From Cohnella ginsengisoli (GTDB lineage: Bacteria; Bacillota; Bacilli; Paenibacillales; Paenibacillaceae): a stretch of 64,000 nt of DNA. The stretch lies in contig NZ_JAPDHZ010000004.1 in assembly GCF_029525555.1 (NCBI RefSeq), forward strand, positions 496,001 through 560,000. The letters run 5' to 3'. Each line of letters starts with the position of its first letter. The first letter of the stretch is position 1. This document shows, in pieces, positions 1-8,018 of the stretch. The notes under the pieces are model-generated. The model saw nothing but the letters and a program-made list of their open reading frames with translations. It was not told the DNA's origin and ran no database searches. The translations under genes and the position numbers were made by a program.

Positions 1-74
1 AGAACCACCTCGGCAGACGTATCCTTCGATGACGCATTTGTTCTATCTTCCAACTAATGTCGGCTTGAGCGCAT

Positions 75-124
75 AACGGAGCTGTCCCCAAGGCCTGTAG
101 GCTGCGGGGACGGTTCCGTTTTTT
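75..124 (+). terminator. Rho-independent terminator of an upstream gene
   Basis: A long stem is visible: AACGGA (75-80) and GTCCCC (83-88) pair with GGGGAC (106-111) and TCCGTT (115-120), followed by T residues to 124. The gene it would end lies outside the window to the left. A run of 14 G follows directly at 125-138. Confidence 0.6.
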
Positions 125-183
125 GGGGGGGGGGGGGGATCGCATCGTTGTTGGCTTCACTGCAAGCGCATCCGCTCATCCGC

Positions 184-750
184 TTATCGGCGTACCGCAA
201 GCCTGCGCGCTTTGCCGTAGATCCGAATCAAACGCTCCGGAATCGGGTCCAGACGGTCGCGGAGCAGGTGGACCGCGAAGGCGGCGACAGCGGACAGAAC
301 GGCCGCTCCCGCGATATCCGCCGGATAGTGAACCCCGACGTACACCCGGCTAAAGCCGGTAACGACCGCAAGAACGAGCAGCAGCATTCCGATTCTTCGC
401 TTGACGAGGAGCACGCTGAACGCGATCGAAAACGCGAGCATCGCATGGTCGCTCGGGAACGAGTAGTCCGCGGCGTGCGCGACCAGTTGATGAACCTGGT
501 GCGTGGCGAACGGCCTTGGATGCTGGACGGCGGGGGAAATGACGAGCGAGCCGATCAGCATGGCGGCACAGGCGGTGACCGCCGCAAAAAAGACCGCCTT
601 TTGATTTTGTTTTTTTCCCGTGAACCATAGAATGCCCAAAATGGCGATCATCGCGAAGACGATGTCCTGCGCGCAAAATTCCATGATATCGTCGATCCAA
701 TCGTAGCGATCCGCGAGTTGATTGATTAGCTGAAAGAGCCAGTAGTTCAC
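184..750 (-). CDS. PAP2-family phosphatase, undecaprenyl-diphosphatase (BcrC) type
   Basis: 188-residue polytopic membrane protein with several hydrophobic helices. The three PAP2 signature blocks are present: HPRPF near residues 78-81, PSDH at 99-102, and SR...H...D at 134-145 (SRVYVGVHYPAD). Family knowledge: BcrC/YwoA-type enzymes dephosphorylate undecaprenyl diphosphate at the outer face of the membrane to recycle the wall lipid carrier; other PAP2 members act on phosphatidate or phosphatidylglycerophosphate. The lysine usually found at the start of the first block is not obvious, so the exact substrate is open. It lies 39 bp downstream of the phosphoesterase gene on the same strand and is probably cotranscribed with it. 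Confidence 0.85.
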   Translation of the reverse strand: MNYWLFQLINQLADRYDWIDDIMEFCAQDIVFAMIAILGILWFTGKKQNQKAVFFAAVTACAAMLIGSLVISPAVQHPRPFATHQVHQLVAHAADYSFPSDHAMLAFSIAFSVLLVKRRIGMLLLVLAVVTGFSRVYVGVHYPADIAGAAVLSAVAAFAVHLLRDRLDPIPERLIRIYGKARRLAVRR

Positions 751-789
751 TTAGATCATCCTTTCGGTCATAACGGCTGCGCCGGGTTT

Positions 790-1659
790 TTATTTCAGCA
801 CGGGCAAAGCCTTCGCTTGCTCGCTGAGGCCAAGAGAGGGAAGTCCGTACCAATCCTCGATGCTGCGAAGGACCGAATAGTGGTTCGTTTTGACCGTCAC
901 CTTCGTCTTTCTGACCATCGGACCGACCAATACGGTCGGGATTTGATTGCGGGCGCTGGTATCGTCTTCGTCCCAAGTGAGGATCAGCATGCTGTTGTGC
1001 GTCTTGGCCCATTGCACGTACCCGTCCAGGTTCGACTTCAGCCACTTGTCCGCGTCGCGAATCGTTCCGTCGTGAATATCGTGCGCCAGATTCGGAATGA
1101 CGAACGACACCGTCGGAAGCTTCGAATAGTCGCGTGGAAAGCCGGAGAAGGGCAGGTTGGCGCTGGAAGGCACGTTCGTGAAGTTCGTCCATGGATTGTG
1201 CTTTCGCGCATAACCGGTCTTTAAGTCGTAAGGTCCGTCGTACCCTTTTTTCGGAAGCCCTTCGGAGTATCCGGCAAACGTATAGTTGTGTTTCAACAGC
1301 TCGGATGCTAAATTGTCGGTAGCGAATTTTGTCCCAGGCACGTCGTCGCCTTTGACGCTCTGGCTGCTGCCCGAGAATAGATCCAAATAATTCGGCTGGC
1401 TTGGATGTCGGGTGGCAAAGTGGTTGACGAGACTCGCGCCCGTATTGAATAGTTCATTCATATAAGGTGCCGCCGGGTTGCCTATAATTTCTTGATACGA
1501 ATGGTTCTCCTCGATGACGATCACGATATGGTCCGGTTTGGATTTTTGCGTTTGCTCCGTTTGCGTCGCGAAGCCGGCAGGGTGGGCGACAGCGACGGCG
1601 GCAGCGCCAACGGCGAGCGTAGACAAGAGCAATTTCGCGCGGCGTCCGATGAGACTCAT
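790..1659 (-). CDS. secreted phosphoesterase (acid phosphatase / phospholipase C-like family)
   Basis: 289 residues from the chosen ATG at 1659, which follows a GGAGAG ribosome site; an upstream in-frame ATG would add 17 residues and spoil the signal peptide. Residues 1-30 form a signal peptide (RR, hydrophobic core, alanine-rich). The mature part starts with the metal-binding IEENHSY block typical of the phosphoesterase family (PF04185, related to alkaline-phosphatase-like hydrolases), has LTWDEDD near residue 228, and a late TNHYSVLRSIEDWYGLP block. Expected role: extracytoplasmic hydrolysis of phosphomonoesters or phospholipid headgroups. The promoter region carries PhoP-like repeats, which fits a phosphate-scavenging role. 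Confidence 0.85.
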   Translation of the reverse strand: MSLIGRRAKLLLSTLAVGAAAVAVAHPAGFATQTEQTQKSKPDHIVIVIEENHSYQEIIGNPAAPYMNELFNTGASLVNHFATRHPSQPNYLDLFSGSSQSVKGDDVPGTKFATDNLASELLKHNYTFAGYSEGLPKKGYDGPYDLKTGYARKHNPWTNFTNVPSSANLPFSGFPRDYSKLPTVSFVIPNLAHDIHDGTIRDADKWLKSNLDGYVQWAKTHNSMLILTWDEDDTSARNQIPTVLVGPMVRKTKVTVKTNHYSVLRSIEDWYGLPSLGLSEQAKALPVLK

Positions 1660-1708
1660 GGGCTTCTCTCCGTTTCCTTTGCATGCAGGGCAGCGATCAG
1701 ATTCCATC

Positions 1709-1740
1709 ACTATAGGGGAAGAACATTAAAGAATTATTAA
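1709..1740 (-). promoter_or_regulatory. putative Pho-type promoter of the phosphoesterase gene
   Basis: Reading the minus strand, TTAATA (1740-1735) and TTAATG (1729-1724) are direct repeats exactly 11 bp apart, and a TATAGT -10 hexamer (1714-1709) begins 10 bp further on. The B. subtilis PhoP box is TT(A/C/T)A(C/T)A repeated every 11 bp in the -20 to -40 region. Only two repeats are seen, so this is a candidate. Confidence 0.4.
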
Positions 1741-1781
1741 GCGGTTGAATTTATACCGGCGATCGGCCGCGAATAAATCGC

Positions 1782-1798
1782 TTAATCATTCGTTAATA
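1782..1798 (+). promoter_or_regulatory. putative PhoP-like direct repeat upstream of the histidine kinase gene
   Basis: TTAATC (1782-1787) and TTAATA (1793-1798) are spaced 11 bp on the plus strand, mirroring the pair facing the phosphoesterase. AT-rich sequence that could hold a -10 (TTATTT at 1812-1817) follows. It suggests that both divergent units answer to the same OmpR-family regulator. Confidence 0.35.
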
Positions 1799-1858
1799 AA
1801 TGCGAAATCGCTTATTTAGATTTATGCCTTAAAGTGGAACGGAGAAGGGAGGGGACAT

Positions 1859-3331
1859 ATGTCGATCCGTTGGAAACTGCTTTGGTCTTACGCGGCGATG
1901 CTGATCATACCGCTATTGTTTCTCGTGCTGATTTCATCGCTGCTGCTTATCGTTTTCCGGGGCGACGCGCAGAACATCAAGGCCTTTTACGAATCCAAAA
2001 TCGAAGGCATCGAGCAAAGCGACTACCATCGATTGGTCAAGCACACCTTTGCGGAAGATCCGGAGCTGCTGACGAACACCGCCTATTTGCGGGACCTGTC
2101 CGTCGAACTTGCTTCGCGACAAATTTCGATTTTCGTCCGTCAAGGGAACCAGGCCCTTTACGCTTCGACGGGAATCGCGGGCAATTCCGCCTTGACGTCG
2201 GATTTGCCGCCGTACGAGCATCTTGATTTTCACAAGGAATCGACGGTAAAAATAAACAATAACGAATGGTATCAGATCGTTCAGTACGATTTGAAGGCGG
2301 CCGACGACAAGCCGGTGACCTTGTTCCTGCTAACGAAAATCGATCCGCTCGTTCATTTTGCGAAAAGATGGTTCCCGATTCTTTTTACCGCCGCCATCGC
2401 CGCCTTGATCTTGACGAATATCGTCCTGACCTATTACATGTCGACCCGGATTATTCGGCCGCTCCTCGCGCTTCGCCTCGCCGCCGGCCGTTTTTCGGAG
2501 GGAGAGCTCGATGTCCCGATCGAAGTCGAAGGCAAAGACGAGATCGGACAGCTCGGGATCACGTTCGAGAAAATGCGGGTACGGTTAAAGGAATCGATCC
2601 TGCTGCAAATGCAATACGAAGAAAATCGCAAAGAACTCATCACGAATATTTCGCATGATCTCAAAACGCCGATAACCGCCATCAAAGGCTATGTGGACGG
2701 CATTATGGAAGGCATCGCCGATACCCGGGAAAAGCATGACAGATACATGAAAACCATCGCCTCCAAAGCGGACGAACTGGATAAACTGATCGACGAACTG
2801 TTCCTGTACTCCAAGCTGGACATGCAAAAGGTTCCCTTCCGCATGCAGCCGATGTCCGTTCGCGGCTTGCTAAGCGATTGGTCGGACGACCTTGGATTCG
2901 AACTCGAGAAAAACGGCGTGGCGCTCATGACCGACTTCGAAGTAGGGTCGTCCGTCCTCGTCCAGGTCGATCCGGATTCCTTCAAGCGCGTCCTGGGCAA
3001 CGTCATCCAGAACAGCTTGAAGTACATGGACAAAGGAAGCCCGTTGATTCGGCTATCCGCCCGAACGGATAACGGTCACGTCGAGATCGCCATCGAGGAC
3101 AACGGCAGCGGCATTCCGGCGGAGGCGATGCCCCACATTTTCGAGCAATTCTACCGGGCCGAATGGTCTCGCAACTCCCGTACGGGCGGCAGCGGGTTGG
3201 GATTGGCCATCGCCAAGCAGATCATGCTGGCTCACGACGGTGATATAAGGGCGGAGAGCGTGGAAGGGGAAGGGACGCGGGTGATTCTGACGATCCCGAT
3301 CGACGGAGGTGGAGCGAATGTCATTGAATAA
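1859..3331 (+). CDS. sensor histidine kinase (HAMP, HisKA, HATPase_c)
   Basis: 490 residues. A first membrane helix at about 9-34 and a second at about 170-193 flank an extracytoplasmic sensor domain of some 135 residues. A HAMP linker follows (RIIRPLLALRLAAGRF), then the dimerisation/phosphoacceptor helix with ISHDLKTP (His about 266), and the ATPase domain with N box (NVIQNSLKYM), DNGSGIP and GGSGLGLAI boxes. The start ATG follows GAAGGGAGGGG. The kinase overlaps the response-regulator gene by 14 bp, so the two form one operon. The stimulus is not evident from sequence; the neighbouring phosphatases make phosphate or envelope stress worth considering. Confidence 0.93.
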   Translation: MSIRWKLLWSYAAMLIIPLLFLVLISSLLLIVFRGDAQNIKAFYESKIEGIEQSDYHRLVKHTFAEDPELLTNTAYLRDLSVELASRQISIFVRQGNQALYASTGIAGNSALTSDLPPYEHLDFHKESTVKINNNEWYQIVQYDLKAADDKPVTLFLLTKIDPLVHFAKRWFPILFTAAIAALILTNIVLTYYMSTRIIRPLLALRLAAGRFSEGELDVPIEVEGKDEIGQLGITFEKMRVRLKESILLQMQYEENRKELITNISHDLKTPITAIKGYVDGIMEGIADTREKHDRYMKTIASKADELDKLIDELFLYSKLDMQKVPFRMQPMSVRGLLSDWSDDLGFELEKNGVALMTDFEVGSSVLVQVDPDSFKRVLGNVIQNSLKYMDKGSPLIRLSARTDNGHVEIAIEDNGSGIPAEAMPHIFEQFYRAEWSRNSRTGGSGLGLAIAKQIMLAHDGDIRAESVEGEGTRVILTIPIDGGGANVIE

Positions 3332-4013
3332 GACGATACTCATCGTAGAAGATGAACCGAGCATCGCCGAGCTGCAGAGAGATTATCTGGAGATGAGCGG
3401 GTACAAGACGGTTCTGGCCGATAACGGCGAAGCGGGGCTGCAGCTCGGCATGACCGGCCAGTTCGATCTGATCGTGCTGGATGTCATGTTGCCGAAGCTC
3501 AGCGGCTTCGAGGTATGCAAGGCGCTCAGAGAGGCGTCCGATGTCCCGATTCTGATGGTGACCGCGCGAAGGGAAGATATCGATGTCATCCGGGGATTGG
3601 GTCTCGGAGCGGACGACTATATCGGCAAGCCCTTCAAGCCGGCCGAGCTGGTGGCGCGCGTCAAGTCGCATCTGGCCCGCTATGACAGGCTGACGGGACG
3701 CAACGGAAGGACCGGCGATATGGAGATCGGCGAGCTGCGAATCAACGCGAATACCAGGCAGGCCTTCATCCGGGAGGAAGAGGTCTCGCTCACCGCGAAG
3801 GAATTCGATCTGCTGTACTTCCTCGCGCAGCATCCGAATCAGGTATTCAGCAAGGATCATCTGTTCGATCGTCTCTGGGGAATCTATGCCATAGGGGACA
3901 CCCAGACGGTGACCGTCCACATCCGCAAGCTGCGGGAGAAAATCGAGAAGGATGCCTCGGCGCCCGTGTATATCGAAACCGTATGGGGCGCGGGCTATCG
4001 TTTCAGAATATGA
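3318..4013 (+). CDS. OmpR/PhoB-family response regulator
   Basis: 231 residues from ATG 3318, preceded by GGAGGTGG; a GTG 9 bp upstream is less well placed. The receiver domain shows acidic EDE near the start, the phosphorylation Asp in LIVLDVMLPK, the T in MVTARR and K in IGKPFKP. The C-terminal half is a winged-helix DNA-binding domain (SLTAKEFDLLYFLA, YIETVWGAGYRF). It is the cognate partner of the overlapping kinase. By family it binds tandem direct repeats as a dimer, which agrees with the 11-bp repeats in the promoter region upstream of the kinase. Confidence 0.95.
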   Translation: MSLNKTILIVEDEPSIAELQRDYLEMSGYKTVLADNGEAGLQLGMTGQFDLIVLDVMLPKLSGFEVCKALREASDVPILMVTARREDIDVIRGLGLGADDYIGKPFKPAELVARVKSHLARYDRLTGRNGRTGDMEIGELRINANTRQAFIREEEVSLTAKEFDLLYFLAQHPNQVFSKDHLFDRLWGIYAIGDTQTVTVHIRKLREKIEKDASAPVYIETVWGAGYRFRI

Positions 4014-4025
4014 CCGATCGAAAAA

Positions 4026-4064
4026 ACAAGGCTCCATCCGGCAAGCGGATGAAGCCTTGTTTTC
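4026..4064 (+). terminator. terminator of the two-component operon
   Basis: ACAAGGCTCCATCCG and CGGATGAAGCCTTGT form a 15-bp stem (one internal mismatch) with a 5-nt loop, followed by TTTCG. It begins 12 bp after the regulator stop codon. Confidence 0.85.
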
Positions 4065-4115
4065 GTTGTGCCGCTGTTTACATTTAGTTAAGAAACGCTT
4101 CAAGGAGCATGGGTG

Positions 4116-4881
4116 ATGAAGGATCAGGCATTGACGATTCTCATTATATACGCCCGATTCGGAGACGGTCATTTTCAAGTATCGAAGGCGTTGGAACGGC
4201 AATTTGCCAAGCAAGGGCAAACGGGGATTCGAGAGGATCGCATCCACGTCACGGGCATTCCGATACGCCGGCAATTTGGCGGCGCTCGGCGCTCGCGGCC
4301 GGAGATTTGCCGAGAGAAGGGGTTGGACCCCGACCGGACGCACGTTCTCGTCATGATCGGCGCATTGACGGACCGGAAGAGGCTCATCGCAGAGCTGTTG
4401 ACCCTGCCGGCGTCCGTCTCTCTGATTCTCGTCGCCGGACGCGATGCCAGGCTTTATCGCCGGTTAAATTAGACGCTATGGCGAAGAGCGGCGCGTGCGG
4501 GTGGTCGGTTTTATCGAAAACATGGAATCGTACTTGTCCGTCGCGTCGTGCATCGTGACCAAAGCCGGTGCGATCACGCTGACCGAAGCGATCGCGATGC
4601 AAGTGCCGGTCGTCGTATACCGTCCCATTCCGGGACAGGAGCAGGGGAACGCCGAATATTGGGAAGGCAGACATGCCTTGCGCACAGCCGGCGATGCCGC
4701 TTCCGCCAAGTCGTCGGTAGAGCGGCTCATCTCCGAGCGGTCTGACATGGAGGCCGGCGCCTTCGGGGACGCCTCGCAAGCCATCGTGAGTGAAGTCCTG
4801 AATGCCCACGCTTCCTATCGCGCTTCCCGGCGGACGGATACTATGATACAAGGCAGGCGAATCGCGCATGAAATTCATTAA
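4116..4881 (+). pseudogene. decayed UgtP/MGDG-synthase-like diacylglycerol glucosyltransferase
   Basis: The start (ATG 4116, AAGGAG 8 bp upstream) encodes the family N-terminus ending RFGDGHFQVSKAL...KQGQ, then jumps straight to the later block GIREDRIHVTGIPIR, so roughly 130-150 residues of the N-terminal domain, including most of the acceptor site, are missing. A second lesion near 4470 changes frame (stop TAG at about 4473); the C-terminal donor-binding region continues in another frame from about 4474 (RRYGEERRVRVVGF, then TKAGAITLTEAIAMQVPVV). Family members transfer glucose to diacylglycerol to make the lipoteichoic-acid anchor. Unlike other split genes in this window, this one also has a large internal deletion and is not at a simple homopolymer, so true decay is likely. 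Confidence 0.8.
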
Positions 4882-6061
4882 ACGAATTCAAAGCAGTCTG
4901 GCTTCCAGTTCATTCGACCGGCTTTATCTCGTCCTGTTTCTAATCGAATTCGCCCGGGGCGCGATCCTGGTTTCTTATCTGCCGGTCTACGCTGCGGACC
5001 GATTAGGCTTGGCCGTCTCCGCGATCGGCATGGCGGTCTCGATCCATTACTTGGTCGACAGCTTCGTGAAGCTGGGGATCGGCTTCCTCATGGACCGCAT
5101 GTCGCAAAAATCGATCATCGTCTCGGGATTGGTGCTATGCATCCTCAGCCTGCTGCTGATGAATCACGCGCATTCTACGGGGCGGTTGCTGCTCTCGTCG
5201 GCGCTGCTCGGACTCGGCGGCTCGCCGTTATGGCTCGCATGCATCACCAGAATCGATCCGGGCCGTCGTTCGGAGCAAATGGGCATGTTGTACTTTTTCT
5301 GGCTGGCCGGGATGGGCGCCGGGCCGGTTGTCATCAACTTCGCGATCGGACTGGGCTACAAGACGGCCTTCACGGTCATTCTGATCCTGCTCGCGGCGGC
5401 CGTTCCGATCGCGCTGAGCTGCTCGTTTAGACGAGGAGCGGTCCGGCCGGTCTTGGGAATCGGAGCGCAATGCCTGGTCTTCGTGAGCCGCGCCAAATCG
5501 ATGGGGATCGTGCTTCCGATCATGATCGTTCAGACGCTTGCGGGCGGGTTATTGCTGCCGGTGTTGTCCCGATTTGCCAAGAGCGGCATCGGTCTGACGC
5601 CCGCGCAACTGTCATTCGTCATCATATCCGGCGGTGCCGCAGCAGGACTGAGCCTCGTGCCGCTGGGCAAGCTGAACGACCGCTTATCGGGCAAGGGGCT
5701 TCTGACCGGCGGATTCAGCGTGATCGCATTCGCAATTTTTCTGCTTCCGTTCACCCGCCGTTTCCCGGAGGCCGAACTGTTGGCCATCCTGATCGGCATA
5801 TCCTATGCAGCGCTGCTTCCGGCCTGGAACGCTTTGCTGGCGAGCTATGTGCCGGAAAATGCCCAAGGCGCAGGTTGGGGACTGATGTCGGCGGTAGAGG
5901 GGACCGGCGTGATCCTGGGACCTCTCGCAGGCGGATGGCTCGCCGAACGGTTTCAATTATCGGCGCCGATCTGGGGATGCGCCGCCTTGTTTGGACTGTG
6001 CGCCGCGCTATATATCGCTGGAGTCGGCAAGCGGCACCGCGCCGAGGTTCCTTCTTATTGA
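4868..6061 (+). CDS. MFS transporter, LtaA-like glycolipid flippase candidate
   Basis: 397 residues with about 12 membrane helices and an MFS loop motif (LGIGFLMDRMSQK) between helices 2 and 3. Its start overlaps the end of the decayed glycosyltransferase, the same arrangement as ypfP-ltaA of Staphylococcus, where LtaA flips the diglucosyl-diacylglycerol anchor. That context is the main reason for the LtaA suggestion; sequence alone supports only a major-facilitator exporter. With the synthase gene broken, the flippase is intact but possibly without its native substrate. A weak AGGCAGGCG ribosome site precedes the ATG. Confidence 0.75.
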   Translation: MKFIKRIQSSLASSSFDRLYLVLFLIEFARGAILVSYLPVYAADRLGLAVSAIGMAVSIHYLVDSFVKLGIGFLMDRMSQKSIIVSGLVLCILSLLLMNHAHSTGRLLLSSALLGLGGSPLWLACITRIDPGRRSEQMGMLYFFWLAGMGAGPVVINFAIGLGYKTAFTVILILLAAAVPIALSCSFRRGAVRPVLGIGAQCLVFVSRAKSMGIVLPIMIVQTLAGGLLLPVLSRFAKSGIGLTPAQLSFVIISGGAAAGLSLVPLGKLNDRLSGKGLLTGGFSVIAFAIFLLPFTRRFPEAELLAILIGISYAALLPAWNALLASYVPENAQGAGWGLMSAVEGTGVILGPLAGGWLAERFQLSAPIWGCAALFGLCAALYIAGVGKRHRAEVPSY

Positions 6062-6270
6062 TGGATTAATAAGAAAAGAGGCGATTTTTTGCAGCACTTG
6101 ATGACCTGGATTACGGATAGCGCGCTTCATTTGATAGCCGCAATGGGCGGAAAATCGTAACGAACTACCAAACGGAGGAACCGTATATTCCGCAGAAACA
6201 CTGCTTAAACCCCATGTAAGAAACGTTAGCGCCAAGCTGGAGTCGTTGGCCAGATTGGGCGTTCAAACCG
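6062..6270. other. decayed intergenic DNA with short coding-like fragments
   Basis: No intact gene is supported. A TTG-started 23-codon frame (6089-6160) reads as an amphipathic peptide (LQHLMTWITDSALHLIAAM) after AAGAGGCG, but nothing else supports it. Around 6186-6265 one frame reads KPHVRNVSAKLESLARLGVQ, faintly like the helix-turn-helix of a response regulator. Together with the kinase fragment just downstream this suggests the relics of a lost two-component system. Confidence 0.35.
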
Positions 6271-6450
6271 GACGAGTCCGGATCCCTATATTTTCCTAAA
6301 GCATCCGGACTGTTCGGTTTTCTGAATTCCGATCAGGGCAAGATCAAGCAGCTGCTACATATTCTGATAGACAATGCGTTGAAATACAGCAATCGTGATG
6401 TAGAAATCCATGCGGATGCAAATTCCCTTGGAACTGTGAATACGTATTAA
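6271..6450 (+). pseudogene. histidine-kinase ATPase-domain remnant
   Basis: One frame ending at TAA 6448-6450 encodes DQGKIKQLLHILIDNALKYS, a clear N box of a HATPase_c domain, followed by NRDVEIHADANS. No kinase start, H box or G boxes are present nearby, so only about 60 codons of a former sensor kinase survive. It lies directly upstream of the COG4705 membrane gene, a pairing that may reflect a former regulatory unit. Confidence 0.7.
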
Positions 6451-6595
6451 AATATCGCATCATAAATCCGGATTTCATAGTGGTCTCCCCGCATAAATGA
6501 AAATTAAATATCCAGTTAAGAATCTGTTTATTATTTTACTTTACTATAGACACGTAACAGGACACATGCTTGCATCCCGGAAAGGGGAAAACCTT

Positions 6596-7391
6596 ATGGC
6601 TGTCAATCGGAATGAGTTAAAAAGGATGGCTAAGCAAAGTACCGGAAGTTACGATTTTCTTCTGGATTATCAAAGTATTGTGCACGACGGTAGGCGAGAC
6701 TTTCTCGGATTTTTTTGAGCGTCAACGTGGGACTGGGATTAACTCTAACTACGATCATTATGGGCATTGCGTTTTTCGTGGTTCTGTTTCTTCAATTCAA
6801 AGCGACGAAATACGTTCCGGTCCTCTATTGGCTAACCGTTGTCCTGATCAGCGTATTCGGTACGCTGGTTACGGATAATTTGACGGACGCGATCGGCGTT
6901 CCGCTCGAAACCAGTACGATCGTTTTCAGCGGCTTATTGGCGCTGACATTACTATTGTGGTACCTGAGCGAAAAAACGCTCTCGATTCATTCGATCTTCA
7001 CCTTGAAAAGGGAAGCTTTCTATTGGCTCACGATCCTGTTCACGTTCGCGCTCGGCACCGCGGTCGGCGATCTGTTCTCCGAACAACTTGGGCTAGGGTA
7101 TTTGAAAACGGGTATCGCCGTCCTAGTCATTATCGCAATCATTATCGTTGCATGGAAACTCAAACTCAATGAGATATTAGCGTTTTGGATCGTATATATT
7201 CTCACTAGGCCACTCGGGGCATCTTTAGGGGATTATCTGTCGCAATCCAAAGTCAATGGCGGCCTTGCACTCGGCGCAACGATTACCAGCGTTATTTTTC
7301 TGGTCGCGATATTGGGAATTATCGTATTCCTGGCTTTAACAAAAGTCGATATCATCGCAAAAGGCGAAGAGGGCACCCCCAAATCGATTGA
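6596..7391 (+). pseudogene. COG4705/DUF347-type multipass membrane protein, frameshifted
   Basis: The ATG at 6596 starts MAVNRNELKRM. The protein then continues in other frames: SKVPEVTIFFWIIKVLCTTVGETFSDF (6633-6710) and, after a run of seven T at 6710-6716, SVNVGLGLTLTTIIMG onward. A third shift near 7366-7383 is needed to reach the likely stop TGA 7389-7391. Corrected length is about 264 residues, normal for this family of four-repeat membrane proteins, with hallmark strings TDNLTDAIGVPLE, REAFYWLTILFTFALGTA and YILTRPLGASLGDYL. Function in the family is unknown. The T7 shift could be sequencing error; three lesions make true inactivation also possible. Confidence 0.75.
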
Positions 7392-7801
7392 TCAAAGTCC
7401 CAAAAACGTTTTTTTTGCAAACCGTCTCGGCCTTGATCGTGTTCGTCGTGATCGGTATAGGCGGGTATATGTGGTGCAATCAAAATATCGTACCGGAAAT
7501 AGACGCTTCGCAAACAACGTTAAGCGGACAATTATCGAACTTTATCGCAATTGAAAACGAGATGCTTGATTCCGTTAAATCAAAGGACTTCGCTTCGACG
7601 AAATCAAACGCGAACAAATTGGAGCATGATTGGGATCAAGCGGAATCAAAGCTTAGAAAAATCGACCGCAAAACGTGGACGCAGATCGATGGAACGATCG
7701 ACGAAGTTTTGGCGGCGACCCGCTCAAAACAACCTAACGCGGACAAATGCCAAAACGTGCTGGAAGATTCGCTTAGCGCGATGGACCAGGCCAACCAATA
7801 G
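7388..7801 (+). CDS. membrane-anchored helical protein of unknown function
   Basis: 137 residues starting at TTG 7388, which overlaps the presumed stop of the COG4705 gene (TTGA). One N-terminal membrane segment (about 9-28) is followed by an exported, charged, mostly helical region with spaced K/E/D and W residues (KLEHDWDQAESKLRKIDRKTWTQID). I do not recognise a named domain. Tight coupling to the COG4705 gene suggests that both worked together. Confidence 0.6.
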   Translation: MIKVPKTFFLQTVSALIVFVVIGIGGYMWCNQNIVPEIDASQTTLSGQLSNFIAIENEMLDSVKSKDFASTKSNANKLEHDWDQAESKLRKIDRKTWTQIDGTIDEVLAATRSKQPNADKCQNVLEDSLSAMDQANQ

Positions 7802-7978
7802 TTTTAAGATCTCAATGAAAACCGGCAAGCCGTTCTCTCCTGGTTTCGACCGTGGTATTTAAACGCAAGCGTGCCGGTTCATTCGTTATATTCATTTGTC
7901 GTAACGCCTTAAGTGAATTATTCTGGGAAAGAAGGATAAGCGCATCTGCCTCCCGCGGCTTCGATTCCGGCGTCGCCC

Positions 7979-8008
7979 AGCCTCGGTCCGTCCGGATCGA
8001 GGCTTTTT
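7979..8008 (+). terminator. terminator following the membrane-protein pair
   Basis: AGCCTCG pairs with CGAGGCT around a GC-rich loop and is followed by TTTTCG on the plus strand, just before the convergent AraC gene ends at 8019. An additional weaker stem (ACCGGCA / TGCCGGT) lies around 7821-7880. Confidence 0.5.
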
Positions 8009-8018
8009 CGCATCCCCG

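Noticed and set aside
1859..4013. Calling the two-component system PhoR-PhoP
   Set aside because: The kinase sensor domain is not clearly PhoR-like and only two PhoP-like repeats are seen on each side, so the name is not justified.
6089..6160. 23-codon TTG-started peptide gene
   Set aside because: Weak ribosome site, no terminator of its own and surrounded by decayed DNA; kept only as a note in the intergenic entry.
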